Shown here: positions 45,072-54,304 of the stretch, one piece after another
How the letters are laid out: each line of letters starts with the position of its first letter
How positions within the stretch are numbered: the stretch's first letter is position 1
Assembly: GCF_024139115.2 (NCBI RefSeq)
Contig: NW_026943290.1
Span: 124,001 to 188,000, forward strand
Direction: 5' to 3'
Source of the DNA: Armigeres subalbatus
Taxonomy: Eukaryota > Arthropoda > Insecta > Diptera > Culicidae
DNA: 64,000 bases
Notes under the pieces: model-generated
What the model was told of the DNA's origin: nothing
Seen by the model: the letters and a program-made list of their open reading frames with translations, nothing else
The model's database searches: none
Made by a program: the position numbers and the translations under genes

Positions 45072-45245
45072 ACTCGCAAAGGCAGCCCTTACTTTCCTGA
45101 TCCGTGTGCCATCCGTGTTATCGCATACAGTCAGGTCACCCTTTTTGAGCACCTTCACTAAGATACCTTGCATCCAGTCGACCGGGAAAGTTGCGGTGTC
45201 CCAGATATTACGAAATAAACGATGCAGTAGTTGAGCGGATGTCAT
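45072..45245 (-). pseudogene. LINE C fragment, upstream half (RT start, internal deletion)
   Basis: On the minus strand it reads MTSAQLLHRLFRNIWDTATF, PVDWMQGILVKVLKKGDL and TVCDN, the N-terminal RT region, and then jumps directly to TDGTRIRKVRAAFASL, which normally follows the RT palm. The palm with its catalytic motifs has therefore been deleted. The frame resumes at 43114 across the inserted element. Confidence 0.82.
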
Positions 45246-45330
45246 GGGGTCATGTCATTTGCAAAATGAAATTAAAAAACGTTTCACTATTCTGAGAAAT
45301 ACCAACTATAAGAATAATGTTCGAAACATT
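45246..45330 (+). pseudogene. LINE B (jockey-like), short piece upstream of the LINE A insertion
   Basis: The piece contains QNEIKKRFTILRNTNYKNNV-like coding and ends with TTCGAAACATT (45320-45330), which is repeated at 46620-46630 where LINE B resumes. The exact left boundary with LINE C is uncertain. Confidence 0.55.
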
Positions 45331-46619
45331 ATTATTATTTATTTATTCAGACTAAGGCCGAAGTGGCCTGTGCGGTATATAAGAGTCTTCTCCATTCGGC
45401 TCGGTCCATGGCTACACGTCGCCAACCCCGCATTCTACGGAGGGTCCGCAAGTCATCTTCCATCTGATCGATCCACCTTGCCCGCTGCGCACCTCGCCTT
45501 CTTGTACCCGTCGGATCGTTGTCGAGAACCATTTTCACCGGGTTATTGTCCGACATTCTGGCTACGTGCCCGGCCCACCGCAGTCGTCCGATTTTCGCCA
45601 GATATATATCACCAGATATAGGTACCAAAATGTTACTTGGGCGTCCAGGTCTCGTGTCCGTAGAGGACTACCGGTCTAATGAGCGTTTTGTAGATTGTCA
45701 GTTTGGTACGGCGGCGAACTCTATTCGATCGGAGCGTCTTGCGGAGTCCAAAGTATGTACGATTTCCAGCCACTATTCGTCTCCGAATTTCTCTGCTGGT
45801 ATCATTTTCGGCAGTCACCAGTGAGCCCAAGTACACAAATTCTTCTACCACCTCGATTTCGTCACCACCGATGCCAACTCGCGGTGGGTGGCTCACATTG
45901 TCTTCTATTGAACCTCTTCCTATCATGTACTTCGTCTTCGACGTGTTGATGACTAGTCCGATCCGCTTGGCTTCCCTCTTCAGTCTGATGTAGGCTTCCT
46001 CCATCTTCTCAAAGTTACGTGCCATAATATCTATGTCGTCGGAGAAGCCAAATAGCTGGACGGACTTATTGAAAATTGTACCACTCGTGTTAATCCCTGC
46101 TCTTCGTATTACCCCTTCCAAAGCGATGTTGAATAGCAGACACGAAAGACCATCACCTTGCCGTAACCCTCTGCGGGTTTCGAAGGGAATCGAGAATGTC
46201 CCTGAAACTCGAACTACGCACATCACCCGATCCATCGTCGCTTTGAACAACCGTGTCAGTTTATCTGGAAAACCGTGTTCGTGCATTAGCTGTCATAGCT
46301 GGTCCCGATCGATTGTATCATATGCGGCTTTGAAGTCGATGAATAGATGATGTGTGGGCACGTTGTATTCGCGGCACTTCTGCAGTACTTGGTGAATGGC
46401 GAACACCTGGTCCGTGGTGGAGCGTTCGCCCATAAAACCCGCCTGGTACTGCCCCACGAACTCCCTTGCAATTGGTGCTAGTCGACGGCATAAAATTTGG
46501 GAGAGTACCTTGTAGGCGACGTTCAGCATTGTGATTGCGCGGTAGTTGCTACAATCCAGCTTATCGCCCTTTTTGTAGATGGGACACACGACACCTTCCA
46601 TCCACTCCTGCGGTAAAAC
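45331..46619 (-). pseudogene. LINE A copy 2: RT to 3' end, inserted with 11-bp duplication
   Basis: Minus-strand motifs: KGDKLDCSNYRAITMLNVAY, LFIDFKAAYDTIDRDQL, an in-frame TGA replacing the next codon (46292-46290), ETRRGLRQGDGLSCLLFNIA (motif B, intact here), FSDDIDIMARNFEKMEEAY (FADD changed to FSDD), HETWT, then a ~180-bp deletion with foreign filler (45605-45640) and KIGRLRWAGHVARMSDNN to the 3' end. The tail is a short AATAAT/AATAAA repeat. TTCGAAACATT flanks both ends (45320-45330 and 46620-46630). It is the same family as 39930-41360, in inverse orientation. Confidence 0.92.
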
Positions 46620-48890
46620 TTCGAAACATTGGATCGCAGTTTGAAACCCTTTTGGAAATTAACGAAAAATCTTAAAAAACCTCAAATGCCAATTCCAGCG
46701 CTTTAAGAGAGGCATAAAACTTTATTAACAAATGGCGAAAAGGCTCAAAAACTTGCTCAGCAGTTCGGGGGTGCCCATAATTTTAGTCTCACTAGTCCAG
46801 TTTACACGGAGCTTCGAAGAAATTCTCAATTAAGAGAATGTTTTTGACCCTTCGTTGGGAACTAATTTGGATGAAGTGAGATCTATTACTAGAAAATTTA
46901 AAAAAGTGGAAACCCCGGGCGATGATGGTATTTTCTACATACTTATCAAAAAACTTCCTGAGAGCTCTTTATCCTTTTTGGTTAATTTATTTAACAAATG
47001 TTTTCAATTGGCATATTTGTCAGATAAATGGAAAAACGCCTAAATTGTTCCAATTTAGAAGCCGAACAAAAATCCAGCTGAGTCTTCTAGTTATCGCACA
47101 ATCAGTTTGCTTTCTTCAATAAGCAAACTGTTTGAAAAGATTATTTTAAATAGAATGATGGTTCATAGAAATGACAATTCTATTTTTGCTGATGAGCAAT
47201 TTTGTTTTCGCCATGGGCATTCAACCACTCATCAGTTATTAAGAGTTACGAACTTAATTCGGCTCAACAAATCTGAAGGATATTCGACTGGAGTTGCTCT
47301 TCTTGATATAGAGAAAGCATTTGACAGTGTTTGGCATGAAGGTTTGATTGTAAAATTGATGAATTTTAATTTTCCTCTGTACATTATTAAACTGATCCAA
47401 AATTATTTATCAGATCGCTCACTGCAGGTAAACTATCAGAAATCTAAATCTGATAGATCACCTGTAAGAGCTGGTGTTCCCCGAAGCAGCATACTGGGGC
47501 CCATATTGTATAACATTTCTTTTTTCTGACTTACCTGACACGTAACGTTTGTAGTAGATTGCAAAAAAGTTTGGATATTTTCTCCAGTTACTTGCAAAAA
47601 TGGAAAATTTCCCCGAATGCTTTCAAAGCTCATCTTATAATTTTCCCGCATAAGCCGAGAGCTTCTTATTTGAAACCTTCTAGCAGACATATTGTCACTA
47701 TGAATGGAGTTCCAATTAGTTGGTCTAGCGAAGCTAAATATTTAGGACTACTGCTGGATCAAAAATTAACTTTTAAAAGTCACATTGAAGGCATTCAAGC
47801 CAAATGAAATAAGCTTGAGCTTGATTGACTGCTCGTAGTTGCTACTCCATTATGACCAGATCAGCTGTTCTTGCACAGGGAACCAACAGATGTTTGCTTG
47901 GGACTAGCTCACATCTTCAATATACAAGTACTGATGATCTCATTTGTTAGGTCATACTGGCGCCTGCCACGTCAGAATGCAAGTCAATGTAGGGAAGGGG
48001 GAGGAAATGATGATGCAATCACTCGCCCACTGCAAGCCGAATATACCTCTGCACTTGCCACGAGTTCATGCGGAATTTGTTGGATTTTTTGGGTTAGGTT
48101 CGAGAGGCAGAGGTCCGTCTTGGTTAACGAGCTGCCAATGTGATAGATAGGAGAAAGCAACTGATGGAATTTCCAATTGGATATTTGGAAACACGCTTTA
48201 TAGTTCATTTCCAATTCTAGCATATTACTGTTAGAATATCCAAGTTGAAGGTATAAGGAAATTGAGATGGAAACGGTATGGAAGTCCATTTCCAGTTCTA
48301 GCGATTGCTAGATCACGAGAAATATAGAGAATGATACAAAGTAGGAGAATGGAACGGACCTGGGATTGAACCCACGACCTCCTGCGTATGAGGCAGAAGC
48401 AGTGGCCATATGACTACCAAGCCCGCTTCATTCAAGCCAAATGAAATAAATATATTAAGTCTCTATATCCACTTATAAACAGAAAATCAAAGCTTTGTCT
48501 TAAGAACAAACTTTTGATTTACAAACAGTTTTTTAGACCAGCCATGTTGTATGCTGTGTCAATATGGACTAGTTGATGCAATACCAGAAAGAAGAAATTT
48601 CAGAGGATTCAAAATAAAAATTTTGAAAATGATTCTGAAGTTGCCTCCGTGGTATAGTACCAATGAACTTCATAGAATTTCTAATATTGAGACATTGCAA
48701 CAAATGTCCAACAAAATAATTTCCAATTTTAGACAAAAATCGTTGCCATGTTCTATTGTTAGCAGAGTTAGCAGAAATAAACTGCACCAGCTTAAAAGCC
48801 CTGTAAATTGCGTAAATCCTGAAATCAGAGTTAAAAATCGTGAGTTTTTTTTATTCTTCGCAATCGCAAAGTGTCCCCCAATATAGAAAA
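46620..48890 (+). pseudogene. LINE B: jockey-like reverse transcriptase, interrupted and deleted
   Basis: Plus-strand motifs in order: ETLDRSLKPFWKLTKNLKK, KAQKLAQQFGGAHNF, TPGDDGIFYILIKKLPE, SYRTISLLSSISKLFEKIIL, FADEQFCFRHGHSTTHQLL, VALLDIEKAFDSVWHEGL (motif A), VRAGVPRSSILGPILYN (motif B), then a jump to LQKSLDIFSSYLQKWKIS that omits the catalytic FADD segment, YLGLLLDQKLTFKSHIEGI, and after the SINE (47813-48428) LCLKNKLLIYKQFFRPAML and ILKMILKLPPWYSTNELHRI. The enzyme would copy element RNA at a nicked target; this copy lacks its active-site motif and has several frameshifts. Jockey-type assignment is from motif style. Confidence 0.88.
47813..48428 (-). mobile_element. tRNA-derived SINE, 616 bp, with perfect 21-bp target duplication
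   Basis: The minus strand starts GAAGCGGGCTTGGTAGTC and has box A (TGGTAGTCATATGG) and box B (GGGTTCAATCCC, 48362-48373), followed by a non-coding body and a CAAGCTCAAGC end. The 21-bp duplication at 47792-47812 and 48429-48449 begins CATTCAAGCCAAATG. The insertion splits LINE B, whose reading frame resumes afterwards. The body is long for a SINE, so a second element may be included. Confidence 0.88.
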
Positions 48891-49290
48891 CACAGGCGTA
48901 ATCCCACGTCAAAAACGTGATAGTACGGTACTGCACTTTTGTTTCATAAATGAGCTGTTCAGCTGGGAGAAATCAGCTTTTATTTAATCTTTATTTACTT
49001 AACCTGTGACACATAGTAAGGATGAGCATTTGGGCAGCCTCCCCAGAAAGCTGATTATAGACTTGTAGGCATTATAGATTAGAGGGAAATATCATGCACA
49101 TCACTCAAACACTTATTTGTCGTCATCATTTGCTACGTTCATTCAGCAATTACAATAGGTCGAACGAATAAATGTCCTCTAATGTGATATGCCAACAAAA
49201 AGAAAGAGCATCAACTATTACACAGCGTGGCAGCAGTAGGGAAAATGGCATAATCTATCTATACAAGAAAATTCGTTTATATTTTGGCGC
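48891..49290. other. LINE B tail or spacer
   Basis: No coding similarity. The first ~100 bases may be the LINE B 3' untranslated part; no poly(A) tail was identified. Confidence 0.4.
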
Positions 49291-49292
49291 TG

Positions 49293-49732
49293 CACACCAA
49301 AAAATTATGAATATTACAGGTGATGTATTTCAATAAAATGACACAAAACCACATGACATAAACAGAATCGTATATTTTTCAATGTCAGATGATTGAAAAT
49401 TACATGTCACGGAGCCTAAACTCAGCACCCGTTGCAACGCACCTAACGCACAAGCAGTCAATGACTTGATGCAGTGAAATACTTGTTCAGTGCAAATCGT
49501 GGAACCAGTTTTACTTCGATCATCCCTCTGTCAAGAAACGGAGATAGCTGAGTGGTAGCGTGCTGGGCTCTCACTCAGCGGACTTATGTTCGATTCTCGT
49601 TCTGATCAATCAATTTTTTTGTCAATAAAGTTGTGATGTAAAATTAAAGTATCCCCTAATTTTACGTCAAAAATGACGCTCGTATATGTCGGTGTCACAG
49701 CACCTAAAATTACATGATTATTTTTAGGTGTG
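49293..49732 (+). mobile_element. 440-bp CACACC-ended element with tRNA-like core, copy 1
   Basis: It begins CACACCAAAAAATTATGAA and ends ATTATTTTTAGGTGTG (complement CACACCTAAAAATAAT), an imperfect inverted terminus. TG flanks both ends (49291-49292 and 49733-49734). A tRNA-like sequence lies at 49540-49608. Copy 2, exactly the same length, is inverted at 50014-50453. The element has no coding frame. It combines MITE-style ends with a SINE-style pol III promoter. Confidence 0.85.
49540..49608 (+). other. tRNA-like sequence (Glu-CTC-like) inside the 440-bp element
   Basis: Box A TAGCTGAGTGG and box B GTTCGATTC are intact, and CTGGGCTCTCACTCAG resembles a tRNA-Glu anticodon arm. The T-arm and acceptor stems do not pair well, so this is a derived pol III promoter and not a functional tRNA gene. 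Confidence 0.7.
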
Positions 49733-50013
49733 TGGAGCTTCTTATTAGTTTGCACGAATTTGCGCTTAGCATGGTTATCCGAAAAATGTACAGGCATTAT
49801 ATACCGTTCACACAATTAGTTAGTGAAACATTGGAAAAAATTCAAATTTTCTATCAATCTGTTAGTTGAAACACTAACATACCTAATTTGATGCAACTGA
49901 TTTCGATAAAATAATTTTTGAAGAAATATTGCATATTTGATTAATTTGAAGTATGCTCTGATCAGGGATTGAATTCAAAAGAGAATGAAAAAGTCTCTCA
50001 CGTATCATCTCTG

Positions 50014-50453
50014 CACACCTAAAAATAATCATGTAATTTTAGGTGCTGTGACACCGACATATACGAGCGTCATTTTTGATGTAAAATTGGGTGGTATTTT
50101 AATTTTACATCACAACTTTATTGACGAAAAAATTGATTGATCAGAACGAGAATCGAACATAAGTCCGCTGAGTGAGAGCCCAGCACGCTACCACCCAGCT
50201 ATCCCCGTTTCTTGAAAGAGGGATGATCGAAGTAAAACTGGTTCAACGATTTGCACTGAACAAGTATTTCACTGCATCAAGTCATTAACTGCTTGTGCGT
50301 TAGGTGCGTTGCAGCGGGTGCTGTGTTTAGGTTCCGTGACATGTAATTTTAAATCATCTGACATTGAAAAATATACGATTCTGTTTATGTCATGTGGTTT
50401 TGTGTCATTTTATTGAAATACATCACCTGTAATATTCATAATTTTTTGGTGTG
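50014..50453 (-). mobile_element. 440-bp CACACC-ended element with tRNA-like core, copy 2 (inverted)
   Basis: The reverse complement of copy 1, with few differences and identical length. TG flanks at 50012-50013 and 50454-50455. It interrupts repeat Y exactly where the uninterrupted copy at 53817-53818 has a single TG, so the target duplication is the dinucleotide TG. Confidence 0.87.
50139..50207 (-). other. tRNA-like sequence in copy 2
   Basis: Same as in copy 1 with substitutions in the 5' part (GGGGATAGCTGGGTGGTAGC). Box A changes to TAGCTGGGTGG, which still fits the consensus; box B is unchanged. Confidence 0.68.
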
Positions 50454-50645
50454 TGTATACATACGATATTTAGCATACCGTAAGAGACTTTTTTTTCGCA
50501 CGCTGTCATGACAAAGCACTGATTCGAAGGCCTTTTTTAAAATTTCTTTTAAAAAGCTCCAAACGCTGGGAGCACAGATTTTTATGATGCATTTTAAAAT
50601 GTTCTACACAGAACCCAAATAAATCTCGAATAGCCATTTTTGGAC

Positions 50646-51175
50646 ATCATCCCCAAGTGGATCTGATTCTACCAACCAGCTGAACACGACATTCTCGGCA
50701 TGTGACTTTTTTTTTATTTGATAGGCAGGGGTGAATGTTGTTTGCTACGTGCGACAGGAATCATTTGTTTCCGGAACGAGCAAGTTTGTCACGCAGAATC
50801 AATTTGCACCACCAGCAGCAGTCAAGTGGCCATTTCCGAATCGTGTTGAACGGGAAACGGCAGGAATGACCCATATGGTCAGCAGTGAAAGAAAGTTGTC
50901 GAAGGATGGGGGTCGACGAGAGTTGGGTTGCTATTGTATAACAAGGATTTATGCGTGTCACCATTATTATAGCGAAGGGAGCGCTTTCGAACAACAGGTT
51001 ATAATCAGAACATAGTCGGTAATGACAACTAAAGAAGCGCAGATTGTTGGTTGTTTGGATTCTACAAATGATGAGTTTTTTTTGTCGTTGTCGCACAATT
51101 AAGTAGCTGTCATTTATTTATCTTGAAAACGATTTTGCGACAGCGAGCTCCTGGCATAGAGTATTGCATACTGGT
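50646..51175. other. No gene recognised
   Basis: Overlapping frames on both strands at 50731-51096 lack motifs. Nothing else supportable. Confidence 0.45.
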
Positions 51176-51421
51176 CCTTCTTTTTCTTCCTTCTTCTGAA
51201 TGGCGTTACATCTCTCACTGGAACATTTCTGTGTTCATTCAGCACTTCCACAGTTATTAACCGCGAGGTTTCCAGGCCAAGTTACCATTCTTGCATTCGT
51301 ATATCATGAGGCTAACACGATGATATTTTTATGCCCAAGGAAGTCAAGACAATTTCCAAACCGAAAATTGCCTAGACCGACACCAGGAATCAAATCTAGC
51401 AATACTGGTCGTCTTAGCTAA
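51176..51421 (-). mobile_element. Old antisense copy of the Feilai-like SINE
   Basis: Plus-strand CCTTCTTCTGAATGGCGTTA, TTCATTCAGCACTTCCACAG, GGCCAAGTTACCATTCTTGC, ATATCATGAGGCTAACACG and GCCTAGACCGACACCAGGAA are the complement of successive segments of 5246-5537. The tRNA head is heavily diverged. No target duplication seen. Confidence 0.82.
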
Positions 51422-52091
51422 AAAAGAACTTATTCATCTGTCCGTTTAAATAACACTGGGTCGTTTATTCACGCGATTAGAAGTTATCAATTTTTCGGTC
51501 TATCTCAATTTCCACATTTTTCTATATACCTCCTGATTTTACTTCGATTTTTTGTGCATTTTTCGTGGGGTCAACTCAATGCTCCGAAGACCAGAAATAA
51601 CAAAAAAAAAACTGCACCAAAAACGACTCAGTGTATAAAACGTCTTTTCAATCTAGCATTCATTTCAACTGCGTGTTTTATATCTCGACTGGTCGTCTTC
51701 ATTACTTCTCCTAGCTCAATATCTAGTTTGTTCTCATTCTCGCTGAGTTCACAAAATAGATTTTTTTTCCCACCTTAATTTCTGTTTCATTGTTTAATCT
51801 CAACCACGACTTGTAAACCAAACTGGGTGTAAGGTTACTGTTTCTCATAAGGAATGGATCTCACGCCAACACGTCTTCGGCGTTGGCAGCACCCTCTCGG
51901 AATCCAGTGAAACTTTGTGGGTGTGAAGACTTTGTCGTACTAAGAAACATTGTTTATATCAAATTTTACTAGACTAGCATTTCAAAATGCTAAAGCTTGT
52001 GTTTAATCAATCTAATTCAAAAATAATAAAATCTACGAAAAATGCAGAATAATGTATTGATTAATGCGTATTAGAAAAGTCAAATTGGAAC
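51422..52091. other. AT-rich spacer, no feature recognised
   Basis: No motif or repeat could be supported. Confidence 0.5.
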
Positions 52092-52095
52092 TTAA

Positions 52096-52316
52096 GGTCA
52101 CTCCTGACGGAATCCAAGTTGCAAAGTGCTCGCGTTTTCGGGGGCACACCACTCGATACGGAAGCAACGCACAACTGTCATTTTAATTTTTTCACGCATG
52201 CTGCGACGCAGCAAAACTAAATCAGCGAAAATGACAGTTGTGCGTTGCTTCCGTATCGAGTGGCGTGCCCCCGAAAACGTGAGCACTTTGAAACTTGGAT
52301 TCCGTCAGGAGTGACC
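52096..52316. mobile_element. 221-bp TTAA-flanked foldback MITE, ~95-bp arms, copy 1
   Basis: From GGTCACTCCTGACGGAATCC to GGATTCCGTCAGGAGTGACC the two halves are almost perfectly complementary, through GTGCTCGCGTTTTCGGGGGC and ACGGAAGCAACGCACAACTG. The loop has GCATGCTGCGACGCAGC. TTAA lies outside both ends (52092-52095 and 52317-52320). Open frames across it are by-products. Copy 2 is at 60302-60521. Confidence 0.9.
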
Positions 52317-52320
52317 TTAA

Positions 52321-52909
52321 AGGGGGTAGATTCCAATATTTTCATCAATTCACCTTTGGTTGCATTTATTGATATGCATAACCACTGATTTTAAAACAGT
52401 TTTTTTTAGTTTGTTTTGGCAAGAGAAGAAAACATTTTTTTTAAATAATTCTGGAACGCTATATCCAATCGAACTAAGTATTGGAGTGCAAATTCATTTT
52501 TTATTCATTATTCTGATGTTTTCAGTAATTGGCTTGCATAATAACAATGAAAAACAACACGTAAAATCGATCCTTGTGCAAATAGCATTAATTTCGAAGC
52601 ATATTATTAATAAAATAACAAATATCCTTGGCCAGCTGGATTTTTGGGCAGGATTCTCCTTCCACTCCATTACATAATATTGGTCCTCGAATTAACCATT
52701 ATTTTTTCACTTAATAATAATATATCATGGAAGTGGTGATATTAGGGAGGTGCGGCGTATCATCCTGATTTTTCCGGCAGCTACACCGATTGTAAGAGAT
52801 AGACGCCACATCTCTATAACTCAAAACGTAAACTGTTTACAAACATATCCTACAAGTTTTTCACAGGCTTCATATACCGAAATAAACATGCATATTCGTA
52901 AGATTTTAT
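52321..52909. other. AT-rich spacer, no gene recognised
   Basis: A plus frame of 105 codons (52360-52677) is rich in Phe, Ile and Asn and has no recognisable domain. Confidence 0.45.
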
Positions 52910-53203
52910 GGGGCCCTCCTTAGCCGTGCGGTAAGACGCGCGGCTACAAAGCAAGACCATGCTGAGGGGGTGGCTGGGTTCGATTCCCGGTGCCGGTCTA
53001 GGCAATTTTTGGATTGGAAATTGGCTCGACTTCCCTGGGCATAAAAGTATCATCGGCTAGCAGCCTCATAATATATGAATGCAAAAATGGTAACCTGGCT
53101 TAGAAACCTCGCAGTTACTAACTGTGGAAGTGCTTAATGAACACTAAGCTGCGAGGCGGCTCTGTCCCAGTGTGGGGATGTAATGCCAATAAGAAGAAGA
53201 AGA
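52910..53203 (+). mobile_element. tRNA-derived SINE, Feilai-like, full length, copy 2
   Basis: Very similar to 5246-5537 over its whole length, with an intact box B (GGTTCGATTCCC) and an (AAG)n tail. ATTCGTAAGA precedes (52894-52903) and follows (53204-53213) the element, a 10-bp duplication that probably extends further with mismatches. Confidence 0.92.
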
Positions 53204-53461
53204 ATTCGTAAGAATTATCGCAAAACCGTACCAACTTTAAACAAACAAACAAACAACACGTAAACAACTTTTTTTTTCAAAATGACGTTAGAAATTTCAC
53301 GGCCTTCGCGACATTAATTAAAGTTGGTAACCATCATATTACTTTTTTAGCTGATAAGAATGAGCAGGGGCAGGAGCGTATGTTTTGTTTACATGTGGAT
53401 TTATTAGCCATTGCTTTGAGTGAAAAAATTAATTCAATACATTCAACATGAAGAACACGTA
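53204..53461. other. No feature recognised
   Basis: AT-rich spacer starting with the SINE target duplication. Confidence 0.45.
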
Positions 53462-53600
53462 AAAATCATGCAATGATGTAAATCACGATTCGAATCATGA
53501 ACGATTCTCTGGGCTATGAGTCTGATGGGATTTGACTCGCGCTTGATTTGAAACGCCCATGAGATTTGAGAATTTGAGATTTTACCATCACTGGAGTTAC
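53462..53600 (+). repeat. Dispersed repeat, copy 2 of the 6478-6612 family
   Basis: CATGCAATGATG, CGATTCGAATCATGAACG, TGATGGGATTTGACTCGCG and TTGATTTGAAACG align with the first copy. Boundaries are uncertain. Confidence 0.55.
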
Positions 53601-53769
53601 TACTTACGGTTTTGCTTTCGCTACAAAAGACACACTCTCACATACATTTGCGCCAATAAAGCAAGTCTGTTGTACCCTATCAGATCTTTAAAGTACGGCA
53701 TATATACCGACGCGACATCTCACCCGGATTTACCCTATTTTTTGGGTTATGCGATATTTTAATTTAATG

Positions 53770-53965
53770 ATCAAATCTAAAAGAGAATGAAAAGCTCTCT
53801 CACTTCCTATCATGTCTGTAAGATATGTAGAATACCGTGAGAGTCTTTTTTCGCAAGCTGTAATGATAAAGAACAGATTCGGGAGGCTATACCTCATGAT
53901 AAATTTCATTTTAAAAGCTCCAAACGCGGGAAGCTGGTTCTGATGATGCATTTCAACTTATTCTA
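53770..53965 (+). repeat. Dispersed repeat Y, uninterrupted copy
   Basis: This copy reads through CATGTCTGTAAGATATG with one TG at 53817-53818, where the copy at 49966 carries the 440-bp element. It shows the empty site. Confidence 0.75.
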
Positions 53966-54304
53966 CATAGCTGTGCGGTCTCCAACACAAAATGAGCAAG
54001 AAAAAGCGAGAATAATCACTTCTCTGTGGGGGCTGCCTATCCGATTCTGTTTTTCGTATTTGTACAAGTTTGATAAATTTGTCATCATGGCATGTTATGT
54101 TTCGGAACAGTTTTTGCCTTTCTTTTATCGTTGTTCGTTATTTATTGAGAGCGATTTCTGCAAACCCTGGTAATGATTGTATTAAAATCTTCCGGGTTTG
54201 TGCATGCCAAAATTCGTTTTATGGCAGGTGAAGAGCAATGTAATGTCACCTAGCAAAAGTATTTACTGAAAAGCAAATTCGAATAGTCGTAACCAGTATT
54301 ATCT
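53966..54304. other. No gene recognised
   Basis: A 76-codon frame rich in aromatic residues has no identifiable motif. Confidence 0.4.

Larger units (their letters stand above)
49966..50645 (+). repeat. Dispersed repeat Y, interrupted by the 440-bp element
   Basis: 49966-50013 plus 50454-50645 together match 53770-53965 (AAAAGAGAATGAAAA, CTCTCAC, ATACCGTAAGAGAC versus ATACCGTGAGAGTC, AAAAGCTCCAAACGC). The copy at 53770 lacks the 440-bp insert and so shows the pre-insertion state. Confidence 0.78.

Noticed and set aside
49540..50207. Functional tRNA-Glu genes
   Set aside because: Box A and B are present but the T-arm and acceptor stem do not pair, and both copies lie at the same place inside a repeated element.
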